DNA of 64,000 nt from Timaviella obliquedivisa GSE-PSE-MK23-08B (GCA_019358855.1 JAHHII010000013.1:52777-116776), one strand, 5' to 3'; shown: positions 48,003-57,213, counted from the first letter of the stretch. Notes: generated from the letters alone by a model not told the origin. Translations and numbers: made by a program.

Positions 48003-48674
48003 TCATCTAAGATTGGGGGTTAATTCACTAAGTTGTGTAAACCACTCTCGTAGCGATCGCATTGCCGCAATTTCATCGTCCTTTGCCTCTGCCAAAAACA
48101 TGTAAAGTCTTTCTTTAGGCACTTGCGGAAACGTAGGGCTGAACTCTACCTCTTGATACCCGCCTTTTTGCAGTTGGCAAATTCGCCACACGCTCCCGTT
48201 AAATCGTCAGAACTCAGCGACTCCAATGGCTGCATAAAACTTGTTCTTCTCGATATCAGTATGGGTAATATCCACTTCTACCACCAAATCAGGCGGCGGA
48301 TCTTGAGCAAAATCAACATTCCGACCTTTAACAAGGGGCTGGTTCTGAATGTAGTAAGCGTTATCGGGTTCGGCTCCCTTTTTGAGCTTGGGATAGTTCA
48401 TGGTTGTGGAACCCATTGTCTTCATGCGTAGTCCCATGACTTCAATCAGCGTTAGGATAAATCGCTCAATCAACCGAGCAGAGAACTCATGATCTTCTAA
48501 CGGCATTGTAATTTCTAAAACTCCGTCGTCGTAAGTCAATCGCGCACCACGAGACTGGGGCAGTGCATTAAGAATTTGCAAGTACGCATCCCAAGATAAG
48601 CCGTGGAGAACGACGCGCTGTTCGCCGACAGGGTGTTGCTGTTCAGTTTTGGGTTCTGGGGTAGTTGTGATCAT
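48003..48674 (-). pseudogene. Uma2-family nuclease gene broken by one stop codon
   Basis: From ATG 48674 (AGGAAG upstream) the frame is a typical Uma2 protein (PD-(D/E)XK fold): LTYDDGVLEITMPLEDHEFSARLIERFI, and DPPPDLVVEVDITHTDIEKNKF with the catalytic D and E-x-D. At 48207-48209 there is a TGA where relatives have Trp (GVAEF-stop-RFNGSVWRI). The same frame then continues without interruption to the normal C-terminal end at 48003 (TFPQVPKERLYMFL, SLREWFTQL). One base change (TGG to TGA) explains it. The N-terminal 155 residues could still be made; the deleted tail is structural. Confidence 0.8.
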
Positions 48675-48894
48675 ATAGAGCTTCCTGAATGTAGAGGCAT
48701 CGTTTTGAACCTGCACGATACATTGATAGTCAGGATAACCTGTAGGGTGAGTCAGACAGGTCTTCGGCGTACCGACCAAACCATCTAATTCGGTTTATTT
48801 TTAGATGGTATCGGGGCGATCGCTGGATTAAGTTTTGAACTCTCTTAATGCGATCGATGAATTCCCATCCACCGATTCTGATGATAGGGAGTGC

Positions 48895-50655
48895 TCACGA
48901 CAAAACCGCCACCACCCGAAAACCGATATCCTGAGCCAGATAGCCAGACGAGCGACGATGGCGATTTGCCGAACGACAGCCCCCAGGAGAGCCATACCAT
49001 GAGCCCCCGCGTAGTAGCCTTGTATCCATCTCTCTGCCTGCTTTCCAGGCACTTTCATTCGTCGGTTCACCTTCGTAATTTTTGTGATAAATATCTTCGC
49101 ACCACTCCCAAACATTGCCATGCATACTGTATAAACCAAAGGCATTAGGCAGAAAACTATCGACATCTACAGTCTGTTCTCTATATTCTCCCTCCGGCTC
49201 CGATTGGTAGGTGTATGTGCCATCGTAGTTGGCTAAAGTGCTGGTGATTGTCTCGCCAAAATGAAACGGCGTAGTTGTTCCTGCCCGACAAGCATATTCC
49301 CATTCGGCTTCGCTCGCTAAGCGATAAATCCGTCCAGTTTTCTGACTCAACTTTTTGCAAAACGCTTGAGCATCATTCCAAGAAACTGATCCGACCGGAC
49401 GCTTTGCGCCTTTAGATCTAGAAGGATTCTTGCCCATCATTCCCTCATACTGGGCTTGCGTCACCGCATATCGCCCCATGAAAAATGCAGGTATAGTTAC
49501 TGTGTGCTGCGGCGATTCGTCATTATCTCGCCCTTTTTCCCCAGCCGGAGAACCCATCTGAAAGGTTCCGCCTGGAATGGCAACCATCTCTAACGTCACC
49601 CCATTACCCAAATCCTCGACAAAGGCTTTAGCTTTCTTGGTCTGGCGTGGGGCTTCTTCTCCTTTTGCGTTGACTATCACCACTTCAAAACTGAAGGATT
49701 TTAGGGCAGGCGATCGCCCGTTTTTCAAAACATTTCCAACTAATACTAAAGCGAACCCGCCACTAACCCACCCTAACCATTGCAAAAACTGCCGTCGATT
49801 CCGATCAACGGTTTGAGGCACAGGCGTTACAAGCGGTTGACGTTTTTCAGGGAGATGTGATCTTTCAGGTGGAACAGTTTGTCTTGCTTCTTCTAGCTGC
49901 CTTGCCCGTTTTACTTCTTCCGATCGCTTTGCTTCTTCTGCTCGTCTAGCTTTTTCTGCCTCTGCTTGCCGCCGCTTCTCTACTCTAATTTGCTCTTGTC
50001 TCTGATTTTCCAACTGTTGCTCTGCTTTCCGGATCTTGGCTTGTTCCACTAGCCTTGCTTGCTCTGCCTGCCTTGCCTGCTCCTCTTGCTGCCGCCGAAT
50101 CTCCTCTGCCTTACGTCTTTCTTGCTCCTGCTCTTTTCTCAGTTTTTCTAACACACGCCGTTCCTGCTCCTGCCGTTCTCGATCGCGCTTCTCCAACAGC
50201 TGATCAACCGCCGCCTGAATCCCTTCCGCCACATCCACAAATGCCCTATCCTGGTTACTCCATTCAGTAATCGGAATGCCGCCACTGGGATATACCTGGA
50301 GTTTGGCAAAGGGCAGCCTTTTCCAACCTGCCACCGGGCGCAGCAAAATCGGCACAACATAGGTTTCTCCTGCCTCATGCCGCTCCATCGCTACTGGAAA
50401 CTCGGTGTCATAGCAATACTTAGAAGCGACAAAATCAGGGCTGATTAGCAGCAAAATAATATCAGCCGTTCGCATGTGGCGATCGATTTCTTCTTCCCAC
50501 TCTGAACCAGCGACAATTTGGCGATCGTGCCAAGCGCTAATTACGCCCTGTCGCTTGAGACTGCTGAGATGAATTTCTAACTTGTCGCGCAGGGGCTTAT
50601 CTTCGCGAGAATACGAAAAAAAGACTTCTATTGGCTGCTGCAACCTATCCTCCAT
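48895..50655 (-). CDS. TIR - coiled coil - membrane anchor - FGE (sulfatase-modifying) domain protein
   Basis: 586 residues. TIR domain 1-150: EVFFSYSREDKPLRDKLEIHL, then LISPDFVASKYCYDTE, with the Glu at 85 in the position of the NADase glutamate. A Gln/Glu/Arg-rich coiled coil runs from about 150 to 270. Residues 293-315 are a hydrophobic segment. The C-terminal formylglycine-generating-enzyme-type domain (about 350-586) has the family outline IPGGTFQMGSP, PQHTVTIPAFFMGRYAVTQAQYEGMM, ASEAEWEYACRAGT, MHGNVWEWCEDIY, LLRGGSWYGSPGGCRSANRHRR and IGFRVV. In such proteins the FGE part is usually a ligand-binding fold and the TIR an effector. Likely immunity or signalling; unproven. Confidence 0.82.
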   Translation of the reverse strand: MEDRLQQPIEVFFSYSREDKPLRDKLEIHLSSLKRQGVISAWHDRQIVAGSEWEEEIDRHMRTADIILLLISPDFVASKYCYDTEFPVAMERHEAGETYVVPILLRPVAGWKRLPFAKLQVYPSGGIPITEWSNQDRAFVDVAEGIQAAVDQLLEKRDRERQEQERRVLEKLRKEQEQERRKAEEIRRQQEEQARQAEQARLVEQAKIRKAEQQLENQRQEQIRVEKRRQAEAEKARRAEEAKRSEEVKRARQLEEARQTVPPERSHLPEKRQPLVTPVPQTVDRNRRQFLQWLGWVSGGFALVLVGNVLKNGRSPALKSFSFEVVIVNAKGEEAPRQTKKAKAFVEDLGNGVTLEMVAIPGGTFQMGSPAGEKGRDNDESPQHTVTIPAFFMGRYAVTQAQYEGMMGKNPSRSKGAKRPVGSVSWNDAQAFCKKLSQKTGRIYRLASEAEWEYACRAGTTTPFHFGETITSTLANYDGTYTYQSEPEGEYREQTVDVDSFLPNAFGLYSMHGNVWEWCEDIYHKNYEGEPTNESAWKAGREMDTRLLRGGSWYGSPGGCRSANRHRRSSGYLAQDIGFRVVAVLS

Positions 50656-50710
50656 CGGATTGCTCTGTTTATGGAGTAGAAGATTCTCCCTGACATTGTA
50701 GTGGAATGTT

Positions 50711-51088
50711 TATCCTCAACGATTAATCATTTTGAACAATGGCTGCAAAGACGAATTGCCTTACCAGGGCTTCTTTGCCGAAGCGTTCATCTATCTTTAT
50801 CGCAACACTCAGCAATACGAAGACTGGCGCAACGTTCTGATTTTTCCTAGTCGTTCCCTAAAACCTTCCGACTAAACTACTCACAGGGCGCTACTCAACC
50901 ATGCCTAAGTCATCCGCATTTTTTTAGAAGATACGCGCATATATCAAGAAGCAAAAGAAGAAGGACGCAAAGAGATTTTATCGACAGCCATTCCTCTCTT
51001 GTCACAAGCTGGATTGACTGTTGAGCAAATTGTCCAGCAGCTTCAGGTAGAAGTCGAAATGGTGCAACAGATGTCAAAGCCTCTTTAA
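50711..51088 (+). pseudogene. Remnant of a Rpn/DUF2887-type nuclease (transposase-like) gene
   Basis: In one frame the DNA reads ELPYQGFFAEAFIYLYRNTQ then DWRNVLIFPSRSLKPSD, a stop (TAA at 50873), ALLNHA, a second stop (TAA at about 50906), then VIRIFLEDTRIYQEAKEEGRKE and a helical tail ending LQVEVEMVQQMSKPL. These blocks match the middle and C-terminal parts of the Rpn-like (PD-(D/E)XK) putative transposase family common in cyanobacteria. The N-terminal part and catalytic region are missing. Non-functional. Confidence 0.7.
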
Positions 51089-51133
51089 AAAGCTTGAAGC
51101 CCCAGATTCAAAAGAATCCAAGGCTTCAAAATT

Positions 51134-51210
<77 letters not shown>

Positions 51211-51273
51211 TCGGCTTATACAGTATAGCGACAGGTTCCAAATTTTGGCAAGTTGAAAGTTTTAGCTTTAAAG

Positions 51274-51315
51274 CAAAGCCGCCAGCGCTGAGGAAATCCA
51301 AGGCTGGCGGCTTTG
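51274..51315. terminator. Terminator between tRNA-fMet and acsF
   Basis: CAAAGCCGCCAGC at 51274-51286 is exactly complementary to GCTGGCGGCTTTG at 51303-51315 (13-bp stem). It follows the acsF stop by 20 bases on the minus strand. Confidence 0.8.
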
Positions 51316-51334
51316 TTTTGAGCAAAAGAATGGT

Positions 51335-52411
51335 CTAGCGGATTGAGCCTTCTAGCGATAGTGTATCGATCGGCTTCAAGAAATAGAGCCGAATTAGCTG
51401 AGTTGCAGTAGATGCGTAGACAGGTAGCTTCTGGAGAAACTGAATGGGCTTAGGCAGATTGGAATTAGATATTTTCGTTAACTTCTCCGTATTTTGGGTG
51501 CAAATATCCAGCCGTTCAAAGAATTCTGGCTTATTAACATCTAGCACTAAGGGAAACACACGACCTGCCGTTTCGTTGGTTTTGCGAATCACGTGAATAT
51601 CGTATTCTCGGGCATCCAATCCAAGCGCCTCATAAAAGCCCGATCGCTGAATATCGTTGAGGTACATGGTGGCGAACACTGAAAGCAAAAAGAAGCGACA
51701 CCATAGTTTTGCCTTCCAGTCGTTCAGAATACTGGGCTGAGACTTCATGATGGCATCAAAGAAATCGCCGTGACGGTTTTCGTCTTGACACCAGTTTTCA
51801 AAGAAGCGGAAGATAGGGTAAATCCGGTCTTCGGGGTGAGCTTCAAGGTGACGGTAGATGGTGATATAGCGCCAGTAGCCAATTTTCTCAGAAAGATAGG
51901 TGGCGTAGAAAATGAACTTTGGCTTGAAGAAGGTGTAGCTGCGGCTCTGAGTCAGGAAGCCCAGGTCAAGCGATAGGTTGAAGTCGGAAAGGGCTTTGTT
52001 GAGGAACCCAGCGTGGCGAGCTTCGTCTCGAGACATGAGAGAAAAGCCTTCTGCTAAAACGGGGTTTTTCCCTTTTAGCTTCCGAGCCAATTCTTTGTAA
52101 AGCAGGAAGCCCGAAAATTCAGCGGTGCAAGAGCGTTCTAGGAATTCAACAAACAGACGACGGGTTTCGCCATCCAGGTGATCCCAAGACTGTTGAAATT
52201 CTTCATCACGAACAAAATGATGGCGGTTGTAGTCTACCCGAAATTCTTCGATGATGGCGTTGAGTTCATCCTCGTTGATGGAAATGTCCATCGCTGCCAT
52301 CTCATCAAAGTCTGTGGTGTAGAACCGAGGAGTGAGGATGGTTTCCTTAGCCGGAACCTTTACTCCAGGTCGAATTTCGTCAAGATTAGGTTTTTTAAGC
52401 GAATCTACCAT
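51335..52411 (-). CDS. acsF: Mg-protoporphyrin IX monomethyl ester oxidative cyclase
   Basis: The aerobic cyclase that forms ring E of chlorophyll, a di-iron enzyme at the membrane. 358 residues. Diiron ligands lie in the family segments [32 protein letters not shown] and [16 protein letters not shown] (two E-x-x-H motifs in the form DEARH and DENRH). N-terminal [14 protein letters not shown] is typical. Cyanobacteria often have two copies, used at different oxygen levels; only one is seen here. It is divergent from amiC across a 350-base region that holds an HLR1 site. Confidence 0.96.
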   Translation of the reverse strand: MVDSLKKPNLDEIRPGVKVPAKETILTPRFYTTDFDEMAAMDISINEDELNAIIEEFRVDYNRHHFVRDEEFQQSWDHLDGETRRLFVEFLERSCTAEFSGFLLYKELARKLKGKNPVLAEGFSLMSRDEARHAGFLNKALSDFNLSLDLGFLTQSRSYTFFKPKFIFYATYLSEKIGYWRYITIYRHLEAHPEDRIYPIFRFFENWCQDENRHGDFFDAIMKSQPSILNDWKAKLWCRFFLLSVFATMYLNDIQRSGFYEALGLDAREYDIHVIRKTNETAGRVFPLVLDVNKPEFFERLDICTQNTEKLTKISNSNLPKPIQFLQKLPVYASTATQLIRLYFLKPIDTLSLEGSIR

Positions 52412-52762
52412 TCTTTTGTATTACCTTTTTCAGTTCTGCGCCCAGACGGGTTCTGGGGTTGCCCCAAACGTGCGTCTTTATGTGGTCTAGTCTATCAAGC
52501 TGGCTTGTTGCAATAAAGCTGATTTTGTTAAGAGTTACAACGGTGCCGAGAATTTTACAACGCTTGAGCAGAGATTGGCGATCGCAGACGGTGTATCTAG
52601 AGCAAGGAGAAGCTAGACTTCACTGAGTCTTAATAAAGGCTTTACATAGATTTACATAGTTTTTGTGCCAGAATCTCCAGGGTGTGTCAATTTAGTGGGT
52701 CGGTGGGTAGCTTTGTTAGTGGCGAAGTGTTTTGTTGATGACGAAGTTAAAGGTGAACAGCT
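52412..52762. other. Divergent regulatory region acsF / amiC
   Basis: About 350 bases. Besides the HLR1 element at 52641-52658 there is a repeated TTACAACG (about 52532-52539 and 52556-52563), which contains half of the same motif at wider spacing. No gene or RNA is evident. Confidence 0.55.
52641..52658 (+). promoter_or_regulatory. HLR1 element, candidate RpaB binding site
   Basis: TTTACATAGATTTACATA fits the HLR1 consensus (G/T)TTACA(T/A)(T/A)NN(G/T)TTACA(T/A)(T/A) without mismatch. HLR1 is bound by the response regulator RpaB, which represses or activates light-response genes in cyanobacteria. It lies 105 bases before amiC and 230 before acsF. Confidence 0.65.
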
Positions 52763-54703
52763 TTGAAGATGCACTGGTTAGCAGCAGGTTTGGTTAGTAG
52801 TACGCTCTGTCTGGTGGCACCAGCTTGGGCGGGCGAACTTTCTTCTTGGCGATTCGACGCTAGCAATAATCGGCTGGAGTTTAACACCGAAACCGGGGTG
52901 CAGCCTCGCGCTCAGTTAATTACTAGCCCGACGCGCTTAGTGATTGATTTGCCAGGAACCACTTGGGGGCGATCGCAAGTTTTAGAAGCATTAAGTGGTG
53001 GCTCTTTCAAAAATCTTCGCATTAATCAATTCGACGAAAATACCGCTCGGATTGAGGTTGAGCTAGCGCCCGGCTATACTATCGACCCAGAGAAAATTCA
53101 ATTTCGTGGCATCTCGCCTACCCAATGGACGGTGCAACTTCCGCAGCCTCAGCTAGAAGAAGGCACGAGCGGCACGGCAATTACCCAGGCTCCTACACCC
53201 GAAGCCTCTAGCCGTCCCGCTTTTGGTTCGGCTAGTTCCTCCTCTATGCCTGCTACTGCCTCTGGTCGAACTGCACCGATCGCCAGAACCGAGCAGCAGA
53301 CCTCGCAAGCACCAGCCCCCGCCGCAGCGCCGGTAGAAGATGAGTCCATCACGCAAGTAGATGTTGTCCGGATGGCAAGCGAGGGGATACTGGTGCAGAC
53401 TCGGGGCGCAACACCAGATATTAAGATTGAGCCAGATGAAAATGATAGTCGCTTCGTGACTCTAACGATTCGCAATGCTCAACTAGCAGATCCAGAGCTT
53501 GATAATCAGCGTATTACGGTCAATCAATTCGGGGTTCGGGATATAGAAGTTGAGCAACGATCGCGCGATCGGGTTCGCATCAAAATTCAGGTAGCACGGG
53601 ACAGTGGCGAGTGGCGAGCCATGAATATTAGCGGTGGAATTGCTGTGCTACCTTCTAGCCGCAGGGTGGTTCCTACAACAGCAGCGCTGACAACTCCTCG
53701 ATCAGCAAGGGTTTCTCAAACTCCTCCAGCGGCTCCAACGCCCCCTGCGGAAGAGCCTGCTACGATTGAGGAAATTGGGTTTAACGATGCAAACTCACAG
53801 CTTTTGATTCGCAGCGATCGGACGATCAGCGCCAACGGACAGTGGAAAAATGGGCTGTACGAAGTAACTCTGTCTCCGGCGCGGCTTGGGAGCGGCGTTA
53901 CTGTGCCACCTGTTCCTACGAATAGTCCTCTCCTGAGAGCGCGGGTTTATCAAGCCGATGATCAGACGGTTATTATCTCAATGCATCCTCGTGCTGGGAC
54001 GTTATTTAGTGGGTTGACGACGGTGAGTTCTAACGTCCTGGCCTTGGGAATAGGGCGATCGACCACAGCTTCTTCTGCCCTGCGCTTGCCCAGCAATCGT
54101 CCTCAGTCGCCCGGTCAAGATCCCAATTCTTCTATCCCGTTACCTACGATTCAAAATGGGCGGCATGTAGTAATCATCGATCCGGGGCATGGCGGCAGCG
54201 ATCCGGGGGCAGTGGGGATTGGCAATCTTCATGAAGCCGATGTAGTGCTGGAGATTGCCCAAGAAGTCGCAAGTATTTTGGAACAACAAGGGGTTCAAGT
54301 AATCATGACTCGCACTAGCGATGTTGACGTTGAACTTGAACCTCGGGTCGTTATCGCAGAACAGGCGAACGCCAGCCTGTTTGTTAGCATTCACGCTAAT
54401 GCTATTGATATGAGCCGCCCTGAGGTCAATGGTACAAGCACTTATTATTTTTCGAGTGGTGAAGGTTTGGCCCAAACGGTTCAAAATGCCATCGTGCAGG
54501 CTCTAGGAATGAAGGATCGCGGCATTCACTCGGCTCGGTTTTACGTGTTGAGAAAAACTTCGATGCCTGCGATTTTGGTAGAGACTGCTTTTGTGACTGG
54601 AGCAGAAGATGCTAGGAAGCTAGCTGATTCAAGCTGGCGTAGTCAAATGGCAATGGCGATCGCCAATGGTGTTCTTCAATATTTACAAGGGCGATCGCGG
54701 TAG
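52763..54703 (+). CDS. amiC: N-acetylmuramoyl-L-alanine amidase with AMIN domains
   Basis: Cleaves the amide bond between MurNAc and the stem peptide; in filamentous cyanobacteria AmiC enzymes form the septal nanopores for cell-cell communication. 646 residues: signal peptide (1-23, ending in AWAG), three AMIN-like beta domains (about 28-125, 195-300, 335-430) separated by Ala/Pro/Gln linkers, and the zinc amidase domain (about 465-640). Zinc ligands are in DPGHGGSDPGA, HEAD and SIHANA, and the catalytic Glu in ILVETAFVT. The start is TTG at 52763 with AAGGTG seven bases upstream; the ATG at 52769 is an alternative. Confidence 0.93.
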   Translation: MKMHWLAAGLVSSTLCLVAPAWAGELSSWRFDASNNRLEFNTETGVQPRAQLITSPTRLVIDLPGTTWGRSQVLEALSGGSFKNLRINQFDENTARIEVELAPGYTIDPEKIQFRGISPTQWTVQLPQPQLEEGTSGTAITQAPTPEASSRPAFGSASSSSMPATASGRTAPIARTEQQTSQAPAPAAAPVEDESITQVDVVRMASEGILVQTRGATPDIKIEPDENDSRFVTLTIRNAQLADPELDNQRITVNQFGVRDIEVEQRSRDRVRIKIQVARDSGEWRAMNISGGIAVLPSSRRVVPTTAALTTPRSARVSQTPPAAPTPPAEEPATIEEIGFNDANSQLLIRSDRTISANGQWKNGLYEVTLSPARLGSGVTVPPVPTNSPLLRARVYQADDQTVIISMHPRAGTLFSGLTTVSSNVLALGIGRSTTASSALRLPSNRPQSPGQDPNSSIPLPTIQNGRHVVIIDPGHGGSDPGAVGIGNLHEADVVLEIAQEVASILEQQGVQVIMTRTSDVDVELEPRVVIAEQANASLFVSIHANAIDMSRPEVNGTSTYYFSSGEGLAQTVQNAIVQALGMKDRGIHSARFYVLRKTSMPAILVETAFVTGAEDARKLADSSWRSQMAMAIANGVLQYLQGRSR

Positions 54704-54736
54704 ACTCCGAGCTATGGGTTCACTGCATTGAGTTAA

Positions 54737-54762
54737 GAGGAGAGCGATCGCCCACTCTTCTC
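54737..54762. terminator. Weak hairpin between amiC and ychF
   Basis: GAGGAGAG at 54737-54744 pairs with CTCTTCTC at 54755-54762 (one G-T pair); the loop is a HIP1-like GCGATCGCCC-type stretch. No T tract, so the assignment is tentative. Confidence 0.4.
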
Positions 54763-54794
54763 AAAGATTACACGTTAAAAAGATTACACGTTAA
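54763..54794. repeat. 16-bp tandem duplication overlapping the ychF stop
   Basis: AAAGATTACACGTTAA occurs at 54763-54778 and again, identical, at 54779-54794. The second copy contains the last codons and stop (TAA, 54784-54786) of ychF on the minus strand, so the terminus of the gene has been duplicated downstream. Confidence 0.85.
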
Positions 54795-55878
54795 ACCGAA
54801 ATAACAACACATCCCCTTCCTTCACCAAATATTCTTTCCCTTCACTTCGGACTAACCCCTTCTCCTTAGCTGCTGCCATCGAGCCTAGAGTTACTAAATC
54901 GTTATACGCCACTGTTTCAGCCCGAATAAAGCCGCGTTCAAAATCTGTATGAATCACACCTGCGGCTTGAGGCGCTAACATCCCCGCTCGAATTGTCCAA
55001 GCGCGAGTTTCTTTAGGGCCCGTAGTAAAATAAGTTCGTAATCCTAACAAATCGTAGGTTGCACGGCTCAAGGTCTTTAAGCCACCGTCCTCCACACCCA
55101 AAGACGCCAGAAAATCCTGCCGATCTTCGTCAGGCAGTTCTACTAACTCCGACTCAACCTGAGCCGAAACAATCACCACCTGAGCGTCTTCCTGTGCTGC
55201 TACACTGCGCACTTGTTCAACCCAATCATTGCCCGTTGCCAGATCATTCTCATCGACATTGGTAGCATAAATGATTGGCTTACGGGTTAGCAATCCTAGC
55301 CCTTTAACTAAAAGCTCTTCCTCTTCTGTTAACTCCACCTGACGAGCAGATTTGCCAGCATTAAGGGCAGCACTGAGCTTCTCTAGGACTTCTAACTCTG
55401 CTTGCGATTCCTTAGTGCTGTTACGAGATTGCTTGCGGGTGCGCTCAATCCGCTTGTCAATTTGCGACAAATCTGACAACGCCAATTCCAAGTTAATTAC
55501 TTCAATATCGCGTACCGGGTCAACCGAGCCAGACACATGAATAATGTCATCGTTATCAAAACAGCGAACGACTTGAATAATTGCATCGACTTCCCGAATA
55601 TTGGCAAGAAACTGGTTGCCTAATCCCTCGCCCTGACTTGCGCCCTTGACTAATCCTGCAATATCCACCAATTCAACCTTTGCCGGAAGAATGGCTGACG
55701 ACTGCGAAATTTTTGCCAACACCGACAGTCGCTCATCAGGAACCGCTACAATGCCTACATTTGGCTCAATGGTACAGAACGGGAAATTGGCAGCCTCTGC
55801 CTTGGCATTGGCAACTAGCGCATTAAATAGAGTGGATTTTCCAACATTGGGTAGTCCAACAATTCCGGCTCTCAGCAT
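54784..55878 (-). CDS. ychF: Redox-regulated ATPase YchF (Obg-like)
   Basis: An ATP-hydrolysing member of the Obg GTPase group that binds ribosomes and responds to oxidative stress. 364 residues. P-loop GLPNVGKSTLFNAL (8-21), DIAGLVKGASQGEGLGNQFL near 72-91, and a helical hairpin (about 130-200) between strands. The C-terminal TGS domain begins about 280 (LRTYFTTGPKETRAWTI) and ends with KEGDVLLFRFNV. ATP preference comes from the NVDE-type base-recognition site (YATNVDEND). ATG at 55878. Confidence 0.95.
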   Translation of the reverse strand: MLRAGIVGLPNVGKSTLFNALVANAKAEAANFPFCTIEPNVGIVAVPDERLSVLAKISQSSAILPAKVELVDIAGLVKGASQGEGLGNQFLANIREVDAIIQVVRCFDNDDIIHVSGSVDPVRDIEVINLELALSDLSQIDKRIERTRKQSRNSTKESQAELEVLEKLSAALNAGKSARQVELTEEEELLVKGLGLLTRKPIIYATNVDENDLATGNDWVEQVRSVAAQEDAQVVIVSAQVESELVELPDEDRQDFLASLGVEDGGLKTLSRATYDLLGLRTYFTTGPKETRAWTIRAGMLAPQAAGVIHTDFERGFIRAETVAYNDLVTLGSMAAAKEKGLVRSEGKEYLVKEGDVLLFRFNV

Positions 55879-55952
55879 AATGATTCAAAAGTAGTGGCAA
55901 GTTTAATGACAAATTCAACAGTAGCGAAGAATCCAAGCCTCAGGTTAGTCCT

Positions 55953-56558
55953 TTAAAGACCTGAAGGAACTAAAAATAATTCTCGAATCCCAGCACTACC
56001 AATCTCAACGGCTAGCGCTGCCAGCAAGAACCCCAGCAGTTTTGTGGCAATGATTGCTCCTTCTGCGCCCATCAAATGGTCAATACGAGAGGCTTGTCGC
56101 ATAATGAGCCAGGTAATGCCCATGGCAGCAATAATTCCTACAATAACGCTGGCATGGGCATTGGGAGATTCTGACACCATGATCATTACGGTTGCTAGGG
56201 TTCCAGGGCCCGCCAATAGAGGCAATGCCAGGGGCGTAATGGCAATATCTCGCGCTTGCTCAACGATCGGCTCTGATAGCTCACCTTGCAACATTTCTAG
56301 GGCAACCAACAGTAGCAACAAGCCGCCTGCGACCTGCATTGAAGCAATGCTGATGTGCATATACCGAAGAATGGGCTGCCCGACAAAAGCAAACACTAGT
56401 AATACAACTGTGGCAACTAAGTTCGCGCGATCGACCACTTTATTTCGCTGTTCCGATTCCATTCCCTTGGTCAAAATCAGGAAGATGGGTGTATTGCCCA
56501 ACGCATCAGCAAGGACAAATACTGCCACAAATGTCCTGACTAGAATTGAAATATCCAT
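55953..56558 (-). CDS. MarC-family integral membrane protein
   Basis: 201 residues with six membrane segments: LVRTFVAVFVLADALGNTPIFL, then the acidic-basic turn and FAFVGQPILRYMHISIASMQVAGGLLLLLVALEML; ITPLALPLLAGPGTLATVMI is the family signature at 110-128. MarC proteins were once linked to multiple antibiotic resistance but their transport function is not established. It is followed by 75 bases and then ychF on the same strand. Confidence 0.85.
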   Translation of the reverse strand: MDISILVRTFVAVFVLADALGNTPIFLILTKGMESEQRNKVVDRANLVATVVLLVFAFVGQPILRYMHISIASMQVAGGLLLLLVALEMLQGELSEPIVEQARDIAITPLALPLLAGPGTLATVMIMVSESPNAHASVIVGIIAAMGITWLIMRQASRIDHLMGAEGAIIATKLLGFLLAALAVEIGSAGIRELFLVPSGL

Positions 56559-56820
56559 AGATTTACTCTTTCCAGCTTGCCACGAGCAACGCCTGCCTCA
56601 GCCCCTCATTGTAGAGTGTATCGGTCAGATACGCGTTGAGAAGAGGAAGGGAGGGTGGAGCGATCGCAATTTCCAAATAATTAGGTTTCAAACAATTGGG
56701 CAAGGTAGAGTAAAATTTACAGAACTTCATCAAGTTCCTTTAAAACCGTTTACAACAGTTGTCTGTATCTCTTTATAGATAATCAAAAACCTAAGTTGTA
56801 ACCCACTCAAGAAGCCTCCT

Positions 56821-57018
56821 ATGTCGCCTCAGGTAAAATCTCGCCTCACTGCGATCGCGCTTATCATTGCTTCTGTTTGCGGCACCTCTGCAATTTTTGG
56901 CTGTGTGCCCCTACTCGCCAACCTCACGTCGTCCCAGCCTAATTCTGCCGCACGTCCAGTGGCGCATCCAACTCCTCTCTCAGAAGCCTCATCTTCCCAG
57001 GTGCCTCACGCTCTGTAA
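56821..57018 (+). CDS. Possible small secreted or membrane peptide, 65 residues
   Basis: Begins MSPQVKSRLTAIALIIASVCGTSAIFGCVPLLANL, a basic start and a 20-residue hydrophobic segment, then a Ser/Pro/Ala-rich tail. That outline fits a signal peptide or single anchor; the Cys at 28 is not in a clear lipobox. The ribosome site is weak. The frame ends 60 bases from tRNA-Pro. Could be chance. Confidence 0.38.
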   Translation: MSPQVKSRLTAIALIIASVCGTSAIFGCVPLLANLTSSQPNSAARPVAHPTPLSEASSSQVPHAL

Positions 57019-57039
57019 TGTTCAGAACTTCAAGTATAA

Positions 57040-57069
57040 AAGCCACACAGCCCTAAAGCTGCATGGCTT
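57040..57069. terminator. Hairpin beside tRNA-Pro
   Basis: AAGCCA at 57040-57045 pairs with TGGCTT at 57064-57069, with an inner AGC/GCT pairing. It lies just past the 3' end of tRNA-Pro on the minus strand and past the small plus-strand frame. Confidence 0.5.
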
Positions 57070-57077
57070 CTACCTAA

Positions 57078-57151
57078 TCGGAGCGACAGGATTTGAACCT
57101 GCGACCCCTACTACCCCAAAGTAGTGCGCTACCAAGCTGCGCTACGCCCCG
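57078..57151 (-). tRNA. tRNA-Pro (TGG)
   Basis: On the minus strand: acceptor CGGGGCG paired with CGCTCCG (one G-T pair), D arm GCGCAGCTTGGTAGCGC, anticodon loop with TGG in CTTTGGGGTAG, and T arm GCAGGTTCAAATCCTG. CCA is not encoded. 74 bases. Confidence 0.93.
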
Positions 57152-57213
57152 ATACACTGATTTAGTGCTTAGCAAGCATAGCATAAGGGTACAGACATTG
57201 CTTAAAAAACTGC

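Noticed and set aside
48207..48209. TGA read as an amino acid in the Uma2 gene
   Set aside because: Nothing suggests selenocysteine insertion or recoding in cyanobacteria here; a plain nonsense change is simpler.
48895..49000. Diversity-generating retroelement variable region
   Set aside because: The C-terminal motif fits such targets, but no reverse transcriptase or template repeat lies in the window and the codons are not biased to adenine-mutated positions. Kept only as a testable remark.
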